Origin: Gimesia aquarii
Lineage (GTDB): Bacteria > Planctomycetota > Planctomycetia > Planctomycetales > Planctomycetaceae
Assembly: GCF_007748195.1 (NCBI RefSeq)
Contig: NZ_CP037920.1
Coordinates: forward strand, 2,357,501-2,421,500
Reading direction: 5' to 3'
Length of the DNA: 64,000 nt
The position numbers were made by a program, and so were the translations under genes. Below are positions 47,829-56,857 of this stretch, piece by piece; the first letter of the stretch is position 1, and each line of letters opens with the position of its first letter. The notes under the pieces are model-generated. The model was given only the letters and a program-made list of their open reading frames with translations, did no database searches and was not told the origin of the DNA.

Positions 47829-48883
47829 TTTTGGAATCCTCCGATTGGAAGCCCATCATCTCGGTCACTGAGAGTTCGATAAGTGGTTAGATCCATATTC
47901 TCACTGAGAAAATGGACTGAGCCATCGGCCATACAAACATGACATCCCCCTTCGTGAAAGCTGCCAAAAGCTCCACTCATGGCTCCACGATTGCTGTACC
48001 CGGTATCCGTTTTTGAACCATCTGAATCCAGGTAATTGATTTGCCAGCGTGCTCCTACCTGGACTCCGGGAATTTCACCCGGTGCCTGATGACTGGAATC
48101 ACTTGAGGCCCAACCATAGTGTGCATCTGCAGGAGTTCGGCTTCCAGGCCTGAGTTGATACTTGGACTCAGCCACCATAAACACATTCGTTGAACCATCG
48201 GTAATATCTCGCATGCGAATTCTGGAATCGGTGTGAAGAATCCCATTAGTAAAAAACCAACGATCAGTTTGTGTCGAACACCTTCCCGAGGCCGGGCCAG
48301 TGGCTCCACCATTCACACCAAAGTAGCTACTGTTGTTAGCCCCGGCTTGAGAGTTGATATCACTCGGACATTGAAATTTTGGGTTTCCTTTCAAAAACTC
48401 CGTATGATTAGCCGCAGAACCATGTGGATGTGTTCCCGTTGGAGCGTGGTTGGCGAAACCGGTAAAGGGCTCTTCAAAGACAAACAGATTGTAACGATTG
48501 CTTTCGTCGAGGAATGGCAGTATCAACACTGTCCAGGGAGGGCCATTCCTGACACTACTTCCGCTTGCGGGAAAATTACACCAGCCAGTTTGCGGAAACG
48601 CACTGCCCATCACAGTACCAGGCGGGAAAACACTATGGGTCTCATGATAATTGTGTAATGCGAGCCCAATTTGTTTCAAGCGATTTCTGCAATCAGAACG
48701 TCTTGCCGCTTCGCGTGCCTGTTGGACAGCTGGTAACAAGAGAGCAATGAGAATGGCGATGATTGCTATTACAACCAGTAATTCAATGAGCGTAAATCCC
48801 CGACGAGAGCAGCAAATATTTCTCAGCCGGTGTTGCCTGGCACAATGCGAGATCTGACTATGTATTTGATATGTCCCTGGCAT
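47825..48883 (-). CDS. DUF1559 pseudopilin-like protein
   Basis: 352 aa from ATG 48883, which has GAGGAG 8 nt upstream (the longer open frame begins at a TTG). Canonical prepilin motif [19 protein letters not shown] and [14 protein letters not shown] after a leader of about 28 residues, then the DUF1559 body ([28 protein letters not shown]) and the closing [20 protein letters not shown]. Presumed exported pseudopilin-like surface protein of unknown role. The IclR regulator gene lies 65 bp upstream and the lipoprotein gene is coupled downstream, so regulation by the IclR protein is possible. Confidence 0.92.
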   Translation of the reverse strand: MPGTYQIHSQISHCARQHRLRNICCSRRGFTLIELLVVIAIIAILIALLLPAVQQAREAARRSDCRNRLKQIGLALHNYHETHSVFPPGTVMGSAFPQTGWCNFPASGSSVRNGPPWTVLILPFLDESNRYNLFVFEEPFTGFANHAPTGTHPHGSAANHTEFLKGNPKFQCPSDINSQAGANNSSYFGVNGGATGPASGRCSTQTDRWFFTNGILHTDSRIRMRDITDGSTNVFMVAESKYQLRPGSRTPADAHYGWASSDSSHQAPGEIPGVQVGARWQINYLDSDGSKTDTGYSNRGAMSGAFGSFHEGGCHVCMADGSVHFLSENMDLTTYRTLSDRDDGLPIGGFQK

Positions 48884-48948
48884 GATGTTTAGCTCCTCAA
48901 CGATCAAGTACAAAAGAAACTGCTATTTATAAATCAATAGATAAAAAG

Positions 48949-49737
48949 TCATACATAACCCATTCGAGATGAGATTTCTGCGGCATGTTTTTTTACGATT
49001 TCAGCAAACTTGTCAAACTGTTGATGTCCGATTCTTGGTTCAGGACCAGTGACCCAAATGGAAGCAATGGGGTAGCCACTGTGGTCAAAAATGGGGGCAG
49101 CAACGCAGTTGATGCCTTCGACTTCTTCTCCCCAATCAACGGCATAACCTAGATCACAGGACGCTTTGAGCGTGGACTTCAATTTCTTTATGCTCGTAAT
49201 GGTACGGTTGGTATATTTTTTGAGTGTCAATTTTGCGATGAGTCGCTCTTGTTCTGCAGGTGGCAGATAAGCCAGCATGATTTTGGCAGGGGCAGCGACA
49301 TGTAAAGGAAAACGGGTGCCCAATTCGACGAGCACCTTAATTGGATGATTGCTGGCAACTTGTCCCAGTACAACGCCTTCCCGATCTATAAGGCGTCCTA
49401 CCAAAGTTGTTTCGCCCGTTTCATCTCGCAGCCGACGTAGCACATCGATCGAGTTTTCCAGTAGTTGTTCTGCACCCGTTCCTCTACCTCCTAATCCCAG
49501 GAACTTTCCGCTCAAACGAAACTGCTGAGTTTTTTCATCACGCAACACATAGCCATAGGCAAGAAGTGTATTCAGTATACGAAATGCGCTATTTTTCGGG
49601 ATTTGTAAAGCGACGCTTACGTCGCTCATAGTGATTCCTTCAGGGCGATCTGCCAGATATTCCACAATTTTGATGGCCCGTTCGAGATTAGGCACATGGT
49701 AGCGGTTTGTATCTATCGCGGCAGTTTTCTTTTTCAT
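48949..49737 (-). CDS. IclR-family transcriptional regulator
   Basis: 262 aa. The N-terminal winged helix-turn-helix (about residues 15-80: NLERAIKIVEYLA, GITMSDVSVALQIPKNSAFRILNTL) is followed by the IclR ligand-binding domain (ETGETTLVGRL, PLHVAAPAKIMLAYLP, VDWGEEVEGINCVAAPIFD). Members respond to small organic acids or sugars and regulate adjacent catabolic genes. AGGA precedes the ATG, and an AT-rich near-palindromic stretch around 49755-49780 could be an operator. It is the first gene of a minus-strand run leading to DUF1559, lipoprotein, FAD oxidoreductase and DUF1501, which are candidate targets. Confidence 0.9.
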   Translation of the reverse strand: MKKKTAAIDTNRYHVPNLERAIKIVEYLADRPEGITMSDVSVALQIPKNSAFRILNTLLAYGYVLRDEKTQQFRLSGKFLGLGGRGTGAEQLLENSIDVLRRLRDETGETTLVGRLIDREGVVLGQVASNHPIKVLVELGTRFPLHVAAPAKIMLAYLPPAEQERLIAKLTLKKYTNRTITSIKKLKSTLKASCDLGYAVDWGEEVEGINCVAAPIFDHSGYPIASIWVTGPEPRIGHQQFDKFAEIVKKHAAEISSRMGYV

Positions 49738-49959
49738 TGTTTGTCCTGTAGAATATAGTTTGATATATGGTACATATGAAGCATGGCGCTGTCAAATAAA
49801 ATAAACGAATTCTGATCTGAAATCGATTTTCATTGAAATAGACGAGACGATAAGCACAGTTGATTCTTGGTTGCTAAACGCGATTGCGTCTATTTCTAAA
49901 CGTTCTCGATTTTCATTTGTAATGAAATCTATGGATCTAACGACTTAATTAGCAACAAA

Positions 49960-51822
49960 CTACATTCCGTTTTGTTGCCGTATTTGATCCATATGTGGGA
50001 GGGGGCCATTAGGAGTAATCGATTCTGCCCAACCGAGTCCTGCTCGATTCTGTTTGAGGTTCCATCCGTTTTGTTGGCAGTATGTTTTGAGCTCTTCTTC
50101 TGTAGGAAAACTGGCAATGAGAGTTTTCTCTCGTCGATCAACAACAAGTACCGTGGGGAGGGCTGCAAATTGCATTTGATACAACATCGCTGGTTCAAAT
50201 TGATTGGTCACGAAAGTGGCATGAGAAACTGGAGGGAATTCAAGATTGGCTAATTGCTCTTCTCTATTAAGAGGCTCACTCTGAAAATCCCAGGGAAAAG
50301 TGTTGCTCCGAATTTGTGAATAACAGAAGAGCAGACAAACCAGAGGCAGACTTAAGACTGTCAATCGAAAAAAGCGAGCATATTCTGGGGCGTTCTGTTT
50401 TGAGTTTGCTGAATCAACGGGTGAATAGCATAAGGAAAATCCTAATAAACAAACTGCTGCAGGGGCAATATGAATCAACAGCCGATTCATGGATGATGAA
50501 ACATGCCAGTACGGATTATAGGGGGTAAGTAAATAGACGAGATAATAACCAGTGAGCTGGATTCCGATTGCCAAAAGCATGCTGGGAAATGGCTTCTTTC
50601 TCAGCAGAAGAATGAATAATAGCAGGACGGGGACCGAACAGAGCAAAAGCCCTTCCGCTTTCCAATTTGATAAGACGTTCCACAAATGGTTCAAGATCAA
50701 TTGATGTCGTTCCCATTCCTCGACCTGGTCAAGCCGAACTAAGAGGCTGAAAGAGTTGAAAAACACTTCTGGCTGAAGGACCTGACTAATTTCAAATGCA
50801 CGTTGAGGCTCAATTAAATCATTAGGTGGTGCCAAACTAATTTTGAACCAAATCAAAAAACTCAGGGGAATAAAAACGCCCTGAAGACTCGCAAAGAGAA
50901 TTGATTTCCTGGAAAGCTGTGAATTGGTATTCACTTTACGATAAGGACTAAAAAAATGAAGAGACTGGAGTAGCAGTAAAGATCCAAAAAACGAGACCAT
51001 CCAAAGTTGTCCTTCGTTTTTAACTAATGCTGCCCAGGCAACTACGAATCCGCTAATCATCCAGCCACTTCGGCTTTGTTCCTTCTTCGCAAAGTGGTAC
51101 CAGGCCAGAGATGTGAGTATCGTATAAGACAAAATGAAATCGAGTGACTTGATTGCATGAAGATAAACAAGAAACGGTGTACCCAGGATGATAGCAACGG
51201 TGAGGTACCCCCACAGAGAATTTCGAGTTTCGATCAAGCGCCACCATCCGGTCAGAATCGACATCCACCCAGCGAAGAAAGGGATCGTCAAACAGGCAAC
51301 TGCAAGTGCAGATCGGCTTCCATCCAAGCTCCAAAGTGGAACCAATGCCCACGAGAACAGGGGCGGGTAATCGGGATGCAGTAATGCAAGATCATTCGAG
51401 AAGCCTTGTGTCCAAAGGTCGCCTCCGTCTACCAGAAAACGTGCACGCAGAACCCATGTAAACATCGGATCCCAACTTCCCCAGGGGACGAGTAGATGAA
51501 CTTGAATGGCGATCAGAAACTCACCCAGCAAAAATGCAAAAAGCATCCAAAAGGTGAGCGGCGAGGAGACAAAGAGGCGCTCTCTTAAATTGCTTTGATG
51601 CTTTCGTAGAACATAAACAATCAATCCACAAAACAAAGTAAGTATGCTGATGATCGCAGGTAGAGAAAGGGTTGTTTCGAGCAGCCCAGCGAGAGATAGA
51701 AAAGACACCCACAAAATCGGTAAACTGCCCCAAGCCAACAAGTGCAGTCGTCTCGGAACGCATCGAAATACGATCAGCCCGGCGAAACAATAAAAGAGCA
51801 AGGTCAAAAGTAGCGAGTACAT
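49960..51822 (-). CDS. GT-C-like polytopic membrane protein
   Basis: 620 aa with about 12 hydrophobic helices over residues 1-480 and a soluble C-terminal region of about 130 aa. Family-like features are GSWDPMFTWVLRARFL in a periplasmic loop and LLHPDYPPLFSWALVPLW soon after, resembling the acidic and PPL motifs of polyprenyl-dependent glycosyltransferases. The tail has a thioredoxin-like flavour (MQFAALPTVLVVDRR) but no CxxC pair. It is the last of three minus-strand genes (TPR, ASPIC/UnbV, this one), with a 98-bp gap before it. Confidence 0.7.
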   Translation of the reverse strand: MYSLLLTLLFYCFAGLIVFRCVPRRLHLLAWGSLPILWVSFLSLAGLLETTLSLPAIISILTLFCGLIVYVLRKHQSNLRERLFVSSPLTFWMLFAFLLGEFLIAIQVHLLVPWGSWDPMFTWVLRARFLVDGGDLWTQGFSNDLALLHPDYPPLFSWALVPLWSLDGSRSALAVACLTIPFFAGWMSILTGWWRLIETRNSLWGYLTVAIILGTPFLVYLHAIKSLDFILSYTILTSLAWYHFAKKEQSRSGWMISGFVVAWAALVKNEGQLWMVSFFGSLLLLQSLHFFSPYRKVNTNSQLSRKSILFASLQGVFIPLSFLIWFKISLAPPNDLIEPQRAFEISQVLQPEVFFNSFSLLVRLDQVEEWERHQLILNHLWNVLSNWKAEGLLLCSVPVLLLFILLLRKKPFPSMLLAIGIQLTGYYLVYLLTPYNPYWHVSSSMNRLLIHIAPAAVCLLGFSLCYSPVDSANSKQNAPEYARFFRLTVLSLPLVCLLFCYSQIRSNTFPWDFQSEPLNREEQLANLEFPPVSHATFVTNQFEPAMLYQMQFAALPTVLVVDRREKTLIASFPTEEELKTYCQQNGWNLKQNRAGLGWAESITPNGPLPHMDQIRQQNGM

Positions 51823-51920
51823 CTTACGTATTCTAACAGAAAACGCTACGGATTATACTCAAAGGATGGAAAAATGCCTGCCCTACTTAAGTAATCAAGT
51901 TACAGCGAAATCTAGGCTTG

Positions 51921-53702
51921 CTATTTTGCAGTTCCTTCTACGAGAATTAATTCTTCCCGTACTGGAATATTCTTCCAATGTTCGTTTTGACCACTGGGCC
52001 ATGAAACTGTGATTCGATCAATAGAAGTGGCTTTATCAATGGGTACTAATACGCGTGGGTCATTAGATGATTGAAAACTACCTCCCGCGGGAACATTAAA
52101 GATTTGCTTGTCTTTGTCAATGAATACTTTAATCGTAATTCCCAAAGGTTGCCGTGCTTCTTTCACTCCGATAAGTTTAATCCTTAGGCTTTTTCCTGCG
52201 CGTGAACTGTCATTACGTAATAAAGCTGCTGGTTTGATTTCGTGTGAAGTGACTAAATCGGAGTCGCCATCATTATCTACATCTCCAACGGCTACTGCTC
52301 GTCCCAGAAATTTTTCCTTGAAATAGGAACCTGAATTACTTGAAACATCAACGAACCGTGTTCCGCTCTGGTTAAGATATAATTGCTGAGTCATCTCATA
52401 TTCATGCTCGGTTTTTTGCCGATTCAGATCCCAAATATGTCCATTGGCAATAAACAGGTCGGGCCATTGATCAAGATTAAAATCAGCGGCTACTGTTCCA
52501 AACGCCAGCATGGGACGGGAGGCCGTATCTAATCCGAGTCGTGAGTTACTGGCTAGAAATATTCCAGGTTCGATTTGCTCATAAAAATCATTTGGCGAAT
52601 TTTCAAAATTTGTAATGAACAGATCGAAGTGGCCATTCTTGTTAAAGTCAGCACAGGCAATACCCATTGAAGATTGAGGTAATCCATTATCTCCGACTGC
52701 TACTCCTTGAATGAGCCCTTGTTCTTCAAAATGGAGTTCGCCTGAATTTCGAAAGAAAAAGTTATCGGTAGTATCGTTCGCTACGAAAATGTCTAATAAA
52801 CCATCATTATCAAGATCAACAATTTGTACTGCCAATCCTTTCCCTGCAGCAGGTTGAGTAATACCAGATTGCGCTGATTCATCTGAAAAAGTTCCATCTC
52901 CTAAATTCTTATAGAGTACATCGGGCTGCGCGATTCTACCAATAGGACCACAAGAGATTTTGAGCCGTTGCGAGTTAAGTGTGGTATAACATGGAGGGTC
53001 ATTCCGTGAATATTCCACGTAATTTGTGACATATAAATCGAGATTACCATCTCCGTCGAGATCGGCAAAAGCGGCACTGGTTCCCCAGTGCTCGTCTCCT
53101 GTTTTGGTCTGGTCAGTCACATCGCTAAATGTCCCATCACCGTTATTCTGCCAGAAAGAATTTTTCCCGTAAGCACACAGGTACAAATCAACAAAACCAT
53201 CGTTATCATAGTCTCCGCAGGCAATACCCATCCCAAAACCCGTTTTTTTTAAGCCTGCAGGAGCGGTCACCTTATCAAAATCAAGCTTCTTCGAAGACAA
53301 ACCAGCTGAGCGATAAAGCTGATGGAATTCCTCAGCTTGTTCTGCTGGGTGATCGAAGTGGGAACCGTTCGCAAAAAAAATGTCAAGTCGGCCATCACAA
53401 TCAAAATCAAAAAAGGCCACTCCCCCTCCATTTTGTTCGACCATGTAATGTTGAGGACTAGGGTTACCATAGTAGATAAAATCGATACCAGATTCTTTTG
53501 CGATGGAGGTAAACTGGAATGGACTCGCTAAAGAAGAGTGATTCACTTCCTGTGTCGTGGAAGATGTTTTTGGAAGGGAGCTTTTTATGTTGGAATTTGG
53601 CAATGACGAATTTTGTTCAGAGCATCCTGTTCCCAAGACAGGCAATGTTGCAAGCACCACTATTAGTGGAAATAGAAATTTGCCTTTTTGTGAGTCCAAC
53701 AT
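51921..53702 (-). CDS. ASPIC/UnbV and VCBS (FG-GAP) repeat lipoprotein
   Basis: 593 aa. A hydrophobic N-terminus ends in VLGTGC, a probable lipobox. The body consists of FG-GAP/VCBS beta-propeller repeats with calcium-type loops: DFDCDGRLDIFFAN, DYDNDGFVDLYLC, DLDGDGNLDLYVTN, DLDNDGLLDIFVAN and DVDNDGDSDLV. The characteristic SCGPIGRIAQPDVLYKN segment and a C-terminal ASPIC/UnbV domain (IKLIGVKEARQPLG, VSWPSGQNEHW) follow. Such CRTAC1-like proteins are secreted and of unknown function; they are often next to TPR proteins in planctomycetes. The TPR gene lies 56 bp upstream, so they are probably an operon. Confidence 0.9.
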   Translation of the reverse strand: MLDSQKGKFLFPLIVVLATLPVLGTGCSEQNSSLPNSNIKSSLPKTSSTTQEVNHSSLASPFQFTSIAKESGIDFIYYGNPSPQHYMVEQNGGGVAFFDFDCDGRLDIFFANGSHFDHPAEQAEEFHQLYRSAGLSSKKLDFDKVTAPAGLKKTGFGMGIACGDYDNDGFVDLYLCAYGKNSFWQNNGDGTFSDVTDQTKTGDEHWGTSAAFADLDGDGNLDLYVTNYVEYSRNDPPCYTTLNSQRLKISCGPIGRIAQPDVLYKNLGDGTFSDESAQSGITQPAAGKGLAVQIVDLDNDGLLDIFVANDTTDNFFFRNSGELHFEEQGLIQGVAVGDNGLPQSSMGIACADFNKNGHFDLFITNFENSPNDFYEQIEPGIFLASNSRLGLDTASRPMLAFGTVAADFNLDQWPDLFIANGHIWDLNRQKTEHEYEMTQQLYLNQSGTRFVDVSSNSGSYFKEKFLGRAVAVGDVDNDGDSDLVTSHEIKPAALLRNDSSRAGKSLRIKLIGVKEARQPLGITIKVFIDKDKQIFNVPAGGSFQSSNDPRVLVPIDKATSIDRITVSWPSGQNEHWKNIPVREELILVEGTAK

Positions 53703-53758
53703 AACTTCTGCTTTTTTATTGACCTTTTAATGTTACTACAACTTCTCGAGATTATTGT

Positions 53759-55033
53759 TTACTGAAGTGAGGTAGCAATCTTTTTCCATTCACGCGACTG
53801 AATTACTTTTCCCAGATCCTTACAGTATTGGGATACTTGAAGACAATCAGCCTTTGTTGGTTGTTCCAGAACACCACTAGAAACTATTTTATCTAGTTCT
53901 CGATGACTTAACGCTAATTTCTTCGCTTGTTGGAAGAATTGTTGGGCCTCTTTTTGCTGGCCCAATGCTTGTTTGATGGTTCCACAGTATTGCAGGTATT
54001 TGATTTGATACGGATTTAATTTGAGCGATTTTTGGATTTCTTCTAATGCTGCTGTTTGATTGTTCTTCTGAAATTGAAGTCGACTAAGTATCCAGTGCCA
54101 GCGATCATCCTGTTCTAATGAACTTTGAATTTGTTGCGGGTACTTTTGATGCAAGATTGCTTCGCATTTCGTCAACTCGCCTAATTCTAAATAAAAATCA
54201 GCAGCAACTAAGATTGACTCAATGCGATCAGGGATTATCGTTAGTGATTCATTAATCAAAACTTTTGCTTGCTCAGTTTTGCCAAGTTTCCAATAGCAAT
54301 ATCCTAAAGCCATTATGACAGAAGCTTGACCTGTTTGTGCATCGTTGATTCGTTTCAGCAGTCGAATCGACTCTTGAGCAATCGGAGGTTTAAATTCCAA
54401 ATGTAATAAATGATAAAGAAATGGGTACGGATTTTCCGCCTGAAGTAATCCCGCTTGTAATAAGCTTTCAACTTCGCGTAAGCGAAACTGGTTGAAGTAC
54501 AGCCATTGTAGTTCTGTTCGAGCGGGTGATGAGTTGGGGAATTTAATCAAATATTTCTCGAGTGCATCTTCTGCCTGTTCAATCTTTGCAGTCTGTATGG
54601 AAGACTTTGCTACATTGAGCAAAGCAGCGCCATATAAATCGGAACGCTCAGGGATAGTCAGGAACTTGTCGAGGGACTTGGTGTATTCTTTTTGGTTGTA
54701 ATAACTCTGCCCTAAAAGAAAGAGCGCCTTGCTATTTTCAGGATCGTATTTCAAAAGCTTTTTGAGCTTATCAATAGCTTGGTTTGGTTGTCCTTTTATA
54801 AGTAAATGCTCTGCCTGTTTCAGTGTTTCAGTAGCATTTTCGCGCGCATAACTGCCTATGAAATAGTTGGTAATCCAGACAAAGGTAGTAAGAGTGAAAA
54901 CACCTATGATGATTTGGGTTCGTTTACGCAAGCGTTTTTCTTTCAAATAGCTGCAAGATAACCCACAAAAAAATCTTGTGTGTTTGAAGTGGCCCACGAA
55001 TTGCGCCTTTTCCGTCTCTCGTTGTGCCGTCAT
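53759..55033 (-). CDS. Membrane-anchored TPR protein
   Basis: 424 aa. One transmembrane helix (about residues 40-60, TQIIIGVFTLTTFVWITNYF) follows a basic N-terminus, so the repeats should lie outside the cytoplasm. From residue 70 there are TPR-type helix pairs, for example AEHLLIKGQPNQAIDKLKKLLKY, ALFLLGQSYYNQKEYTKSLDKF and ALGYCYWKLGKTEQAKVLINES. TPR scaffolds mediate protein contacts. It is first in a minus-strand operon with the ASPIC/UnbV lipoprotein and a membrane protein. No strong ribosome site was seen before ATG 55033. Confidence 0.85.
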   Translation of the reverse strand: MTAQRETEKAQFVGHFKHTRFFCGLSCSYLKEKRLRKRTQIIIGVFTLTTFVWITNYFIGSYARENATETLKQAEHLLIKGQPNQAIDKLKKLLKYDPENSKALFLLGQSYYNQKEYTKSLDKFLTIPERSDLYGAALLNVAKSSIQTAKIEQAEDALEKYLIKFPNSSPARTELQWLYFNQFRLREVESLLQAGLLQAENPYPFLYHLLHLEFKPPIAQESIRLLKRINDAQTGQASVIMALGYCYWKLGKTEQAKVLINESLTIIPDRIESILVAADFYLELGELTKCEAILHQKYPQQIQSSLEQDDRWHWILSRLQFQKNNQTAALEEIQKSLKLNPYQIKYLQYCGTIKQALGQQKEAQQFFQQAKKLALSHRELDKIVSSGVLEQPTKADCLQVSQYCKDLGKVIQSREWKKIATSLQ

Positions 55034-55385
55034 CGTGGTGCTTGAAAGCAGTCCTTTGAAACAACTAAATCCTGTCTCGGCAGGACGCCTTAATTAATAA
55101 TTATTTCAAAATGTAGCTAATAAAATATTGACGGTTTTAAGTAACTTTATATACTAAATTAATACCAATGTATATTAATAATTTAATGTATATTAATAAA
55201 TCATACTTATTTGGTTGGTGAAACTGAATATCTTTATTGATTCCAAAGCTTAATTCAAGCAAATAAAAAAATCTTCTCGCCTTGATTTTTTACTTATCAA
55301 AGTAGCCGAGCTTCATTCGGTTCATGAAATATAACGCGTTTTATGTTTTTTTCGTTGTATTTATGTGTTTATAAGGAGAGAGATT
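55034..55385. other. AT-rich divergent promoter region with a short direct repeat
   Basis: About 350 bp between the divergent TPR and DUF1559 genes. It contains a 15-bp direct repeat, aatgtatattaataa, at 55167-55181 and 55185-55199 (18-bp spacing), in very AT-rich DNA that could bind a regulator or act as an UP element. A short hairpin-forming CCTG/CAGG pair sits near 55070. No gene is seen. Confidence 0.5.
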
Positions 55386-56324
55386 ATGAAATTGAAACCA
55401 AGACGAAGATTTGGTTTTACATTGATTGAGTTGTTGGTTGTGATTGCGATTATTGCGATTCTGATTGCCCTTCTATTACCTGCTGTTCAACAGGCACGCG
55501 AAGCCGCTCGCCGCAGCCAATGCAAGAATAATTTGAAACAGCTTGGCCTTGCACTACATAATTACGTCGATACCACCAATGGTGTGATTCCACGTGGTGT
55601 GAACCATTACAATGCTACTTCATGTTGTTGTGAAACAGACAATGGTAACTATGCTCACACTATTCATACCATGTTATTGCCCTATCTGGATCAAACCCCA
55701 CTCTACAACACAATTAATTTTACAGTGGATCCCCATGATCCTGTGAACCATGAAGCCCGCAGAACAAAAGTAACTGTATTTATGTGTCCAAGTGCGCTGA
55801 TCTTTGATGATGTGAATTATGCCCAACATAACTATCCCACAGCGAGCGCGAATCATGGTTATGGTCTTTGTGGTAGACACGGGTCGGATACGACTAATGG
55901 AATCTTTGCCTCACGTTGGGGTATGACAGACGACGTATCAGGTGCTGTTTACGCCCCTCAGATGAGATTGCGCAATGTAACTGATGGGACAAGTAATACA
56001 ATTACATTTTCTGAATTCGCCAAGGGATTGGATTATATTTTACCGACATCATACAAAAACCTGATGGGGAGAAGTTGGTATGATCCAGCAGTTAACTATG
56101 GAAATATTGGATTTTCTACGCGTATTGACGCGACGCCAAGCAACCCTAAAGCAACTTACAGTACCACTGTTAATTTTGGCACTGTAGGAAGTGCTCATGT
56201 TGGTGGCGTACATTGTGGATTCATGGATGGTGCCGTTCGCTTTATTAGTAACAATATCGATGGTAGGCAGTGGCAAGCACTCTGTACACCAAAAGGGGGC
56301 GAAGTCGTTGAAGTTCCAAACTAG
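55386..56324 (+). CDS. DUF1559 pseudopilin-like protein
   Basis: 312 aa from ATG 55386, which has AAGGAGAG 7 nt upstream. Canonical prepilin leader (MKLKPRRRFG) and [16 protein letters not shown] helix with [17 protein letters not shown]1559 body (LALHNYVDT, IPRGVNHY, DGTSNTITFSE) and closing VGGVHCGFMDGAVRFISNN. A cysteine cluster (TSCCCE) near residue 80 is unusual for an exported domain and may form disulfides. A strong intrinsic terminator follows at 56360. The lipoprotein gene downstream parallels the coupled pair at 47825/47412. Confidence 0.92.
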   Translation: MKLKPRRRFGFTLIELLVVIAIIAILIALLLPAVQQAREAARRSQCKNNLKQLGLALHNYVDTTNGVIPRGVNHYNATSCCCETDNGNYAHTIHTMLLPYLDQTPLYNTINFTVDPHDPVNHEARRTKVTVFMCPSALIFDDVNYAQHNYPTASANHGYGLCGRHGSDTTNGIFASRWGMTDDVSGAVYAPQMRLRNVTDGTSNTITFSEFAKGLDYILPTSYKNLMGRSWYDPAVNYGNIGFSTRIDATPSNPKATYSTTVNFGTVGSAHVGGVHCGFMDGAVRFISNNIDGRQWQALCTPKGGEVVEVPN

Positions 56325-56359
56325 TATTTTGTTCTAAAATAATCTTAACCATTGATTTC

Positions 56360-56402
56360 AATACACACTAAAAATGCTCTTAGTGTGTATTGTTTTTTCT
56401 TT
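56360..56402 (+). terminator. Rho-independent terminator after the DUF1559 gene
   Basis: Perfect 12-bp inverted repeat (arms 56360-56371 and 56380-56391) with an 8-nt loop, followed by a T-rich run ending near 56402. It lies 36 nt after the stop codon and separates the DUF1559 gene from the next lipoprotein gene, so read-through would be needed for co-transcription. Confidence 0.85.
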
Positions 56403-56432
56403 TATTAATCTGATTCTTAAAGCGAAACTAAC

Positions 56433-56831
56433 ATGATTATCCATTCAAACCAATCATTTTCGTTTATTTTTGTTTTACTCTTTTTATTTATGACAGGTTG
56501 TAGCAACCCAACTATGGTAGACCCTAGTGAGTCTGTTGAAGTTTCAGGTGTTGTTACTCTTGAAGGAAAACCGCTTAGTGAAGCGGAAGTTACTTTTACG
56601 CCAGCAGACGGTGATCCGTCAGTGGGGCCAACACTCATCATGACTGACAATAAGGGAAAATATACTGCGTCGGTCAACGCCCCTCGCGAGTATAAAATCA
56701 ATATAGACCGTATGCTCAATGGAGCACCAAACCCCGCTCTTAAAGAGTATCAGGGTGAAGGAACTTCATTGAGTGCTAATGTCACGAAAGACAACAAAAC
56801 GTTCGATTTTGCGCTAAAAAAGACGAACTGA
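56433..56831 (+). CDS. Small lipoprotein with transthyretin-like fold
   Basis: 132 aa with lipobox FMTGC near residue 23, so predicted to be lipid-anchored after export. The remaining ~105 residues form one beta-sandwich-like domain: VSGVVTLEGKPLSEAEVTF, DNKGKYTASV and REYKINI, the same arrangement as the lipoprotein at 47412. Such small lipoproteins commonly neighbour DUF1559 genes in planctomycetes. A terminator separates it from the DUF1559 gene, and its own promoter is not obvious. Confidence 0.8.
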   Translation: MIIHSNQSFSFIFVLLFLFMTGCSNPTMVDPSESVEVSGVVTLEGKPLSEAEVTFTPADGDPSVGPTLIMTDNKGKYTASVNAPREYKINIDRMLNGAPNPALKEYQGEGTSLSANVTKDNKTFDFALKKTN

Positions 56832-56857
56832 CTTTAGTTTAATCTAGTCAATTCTAA

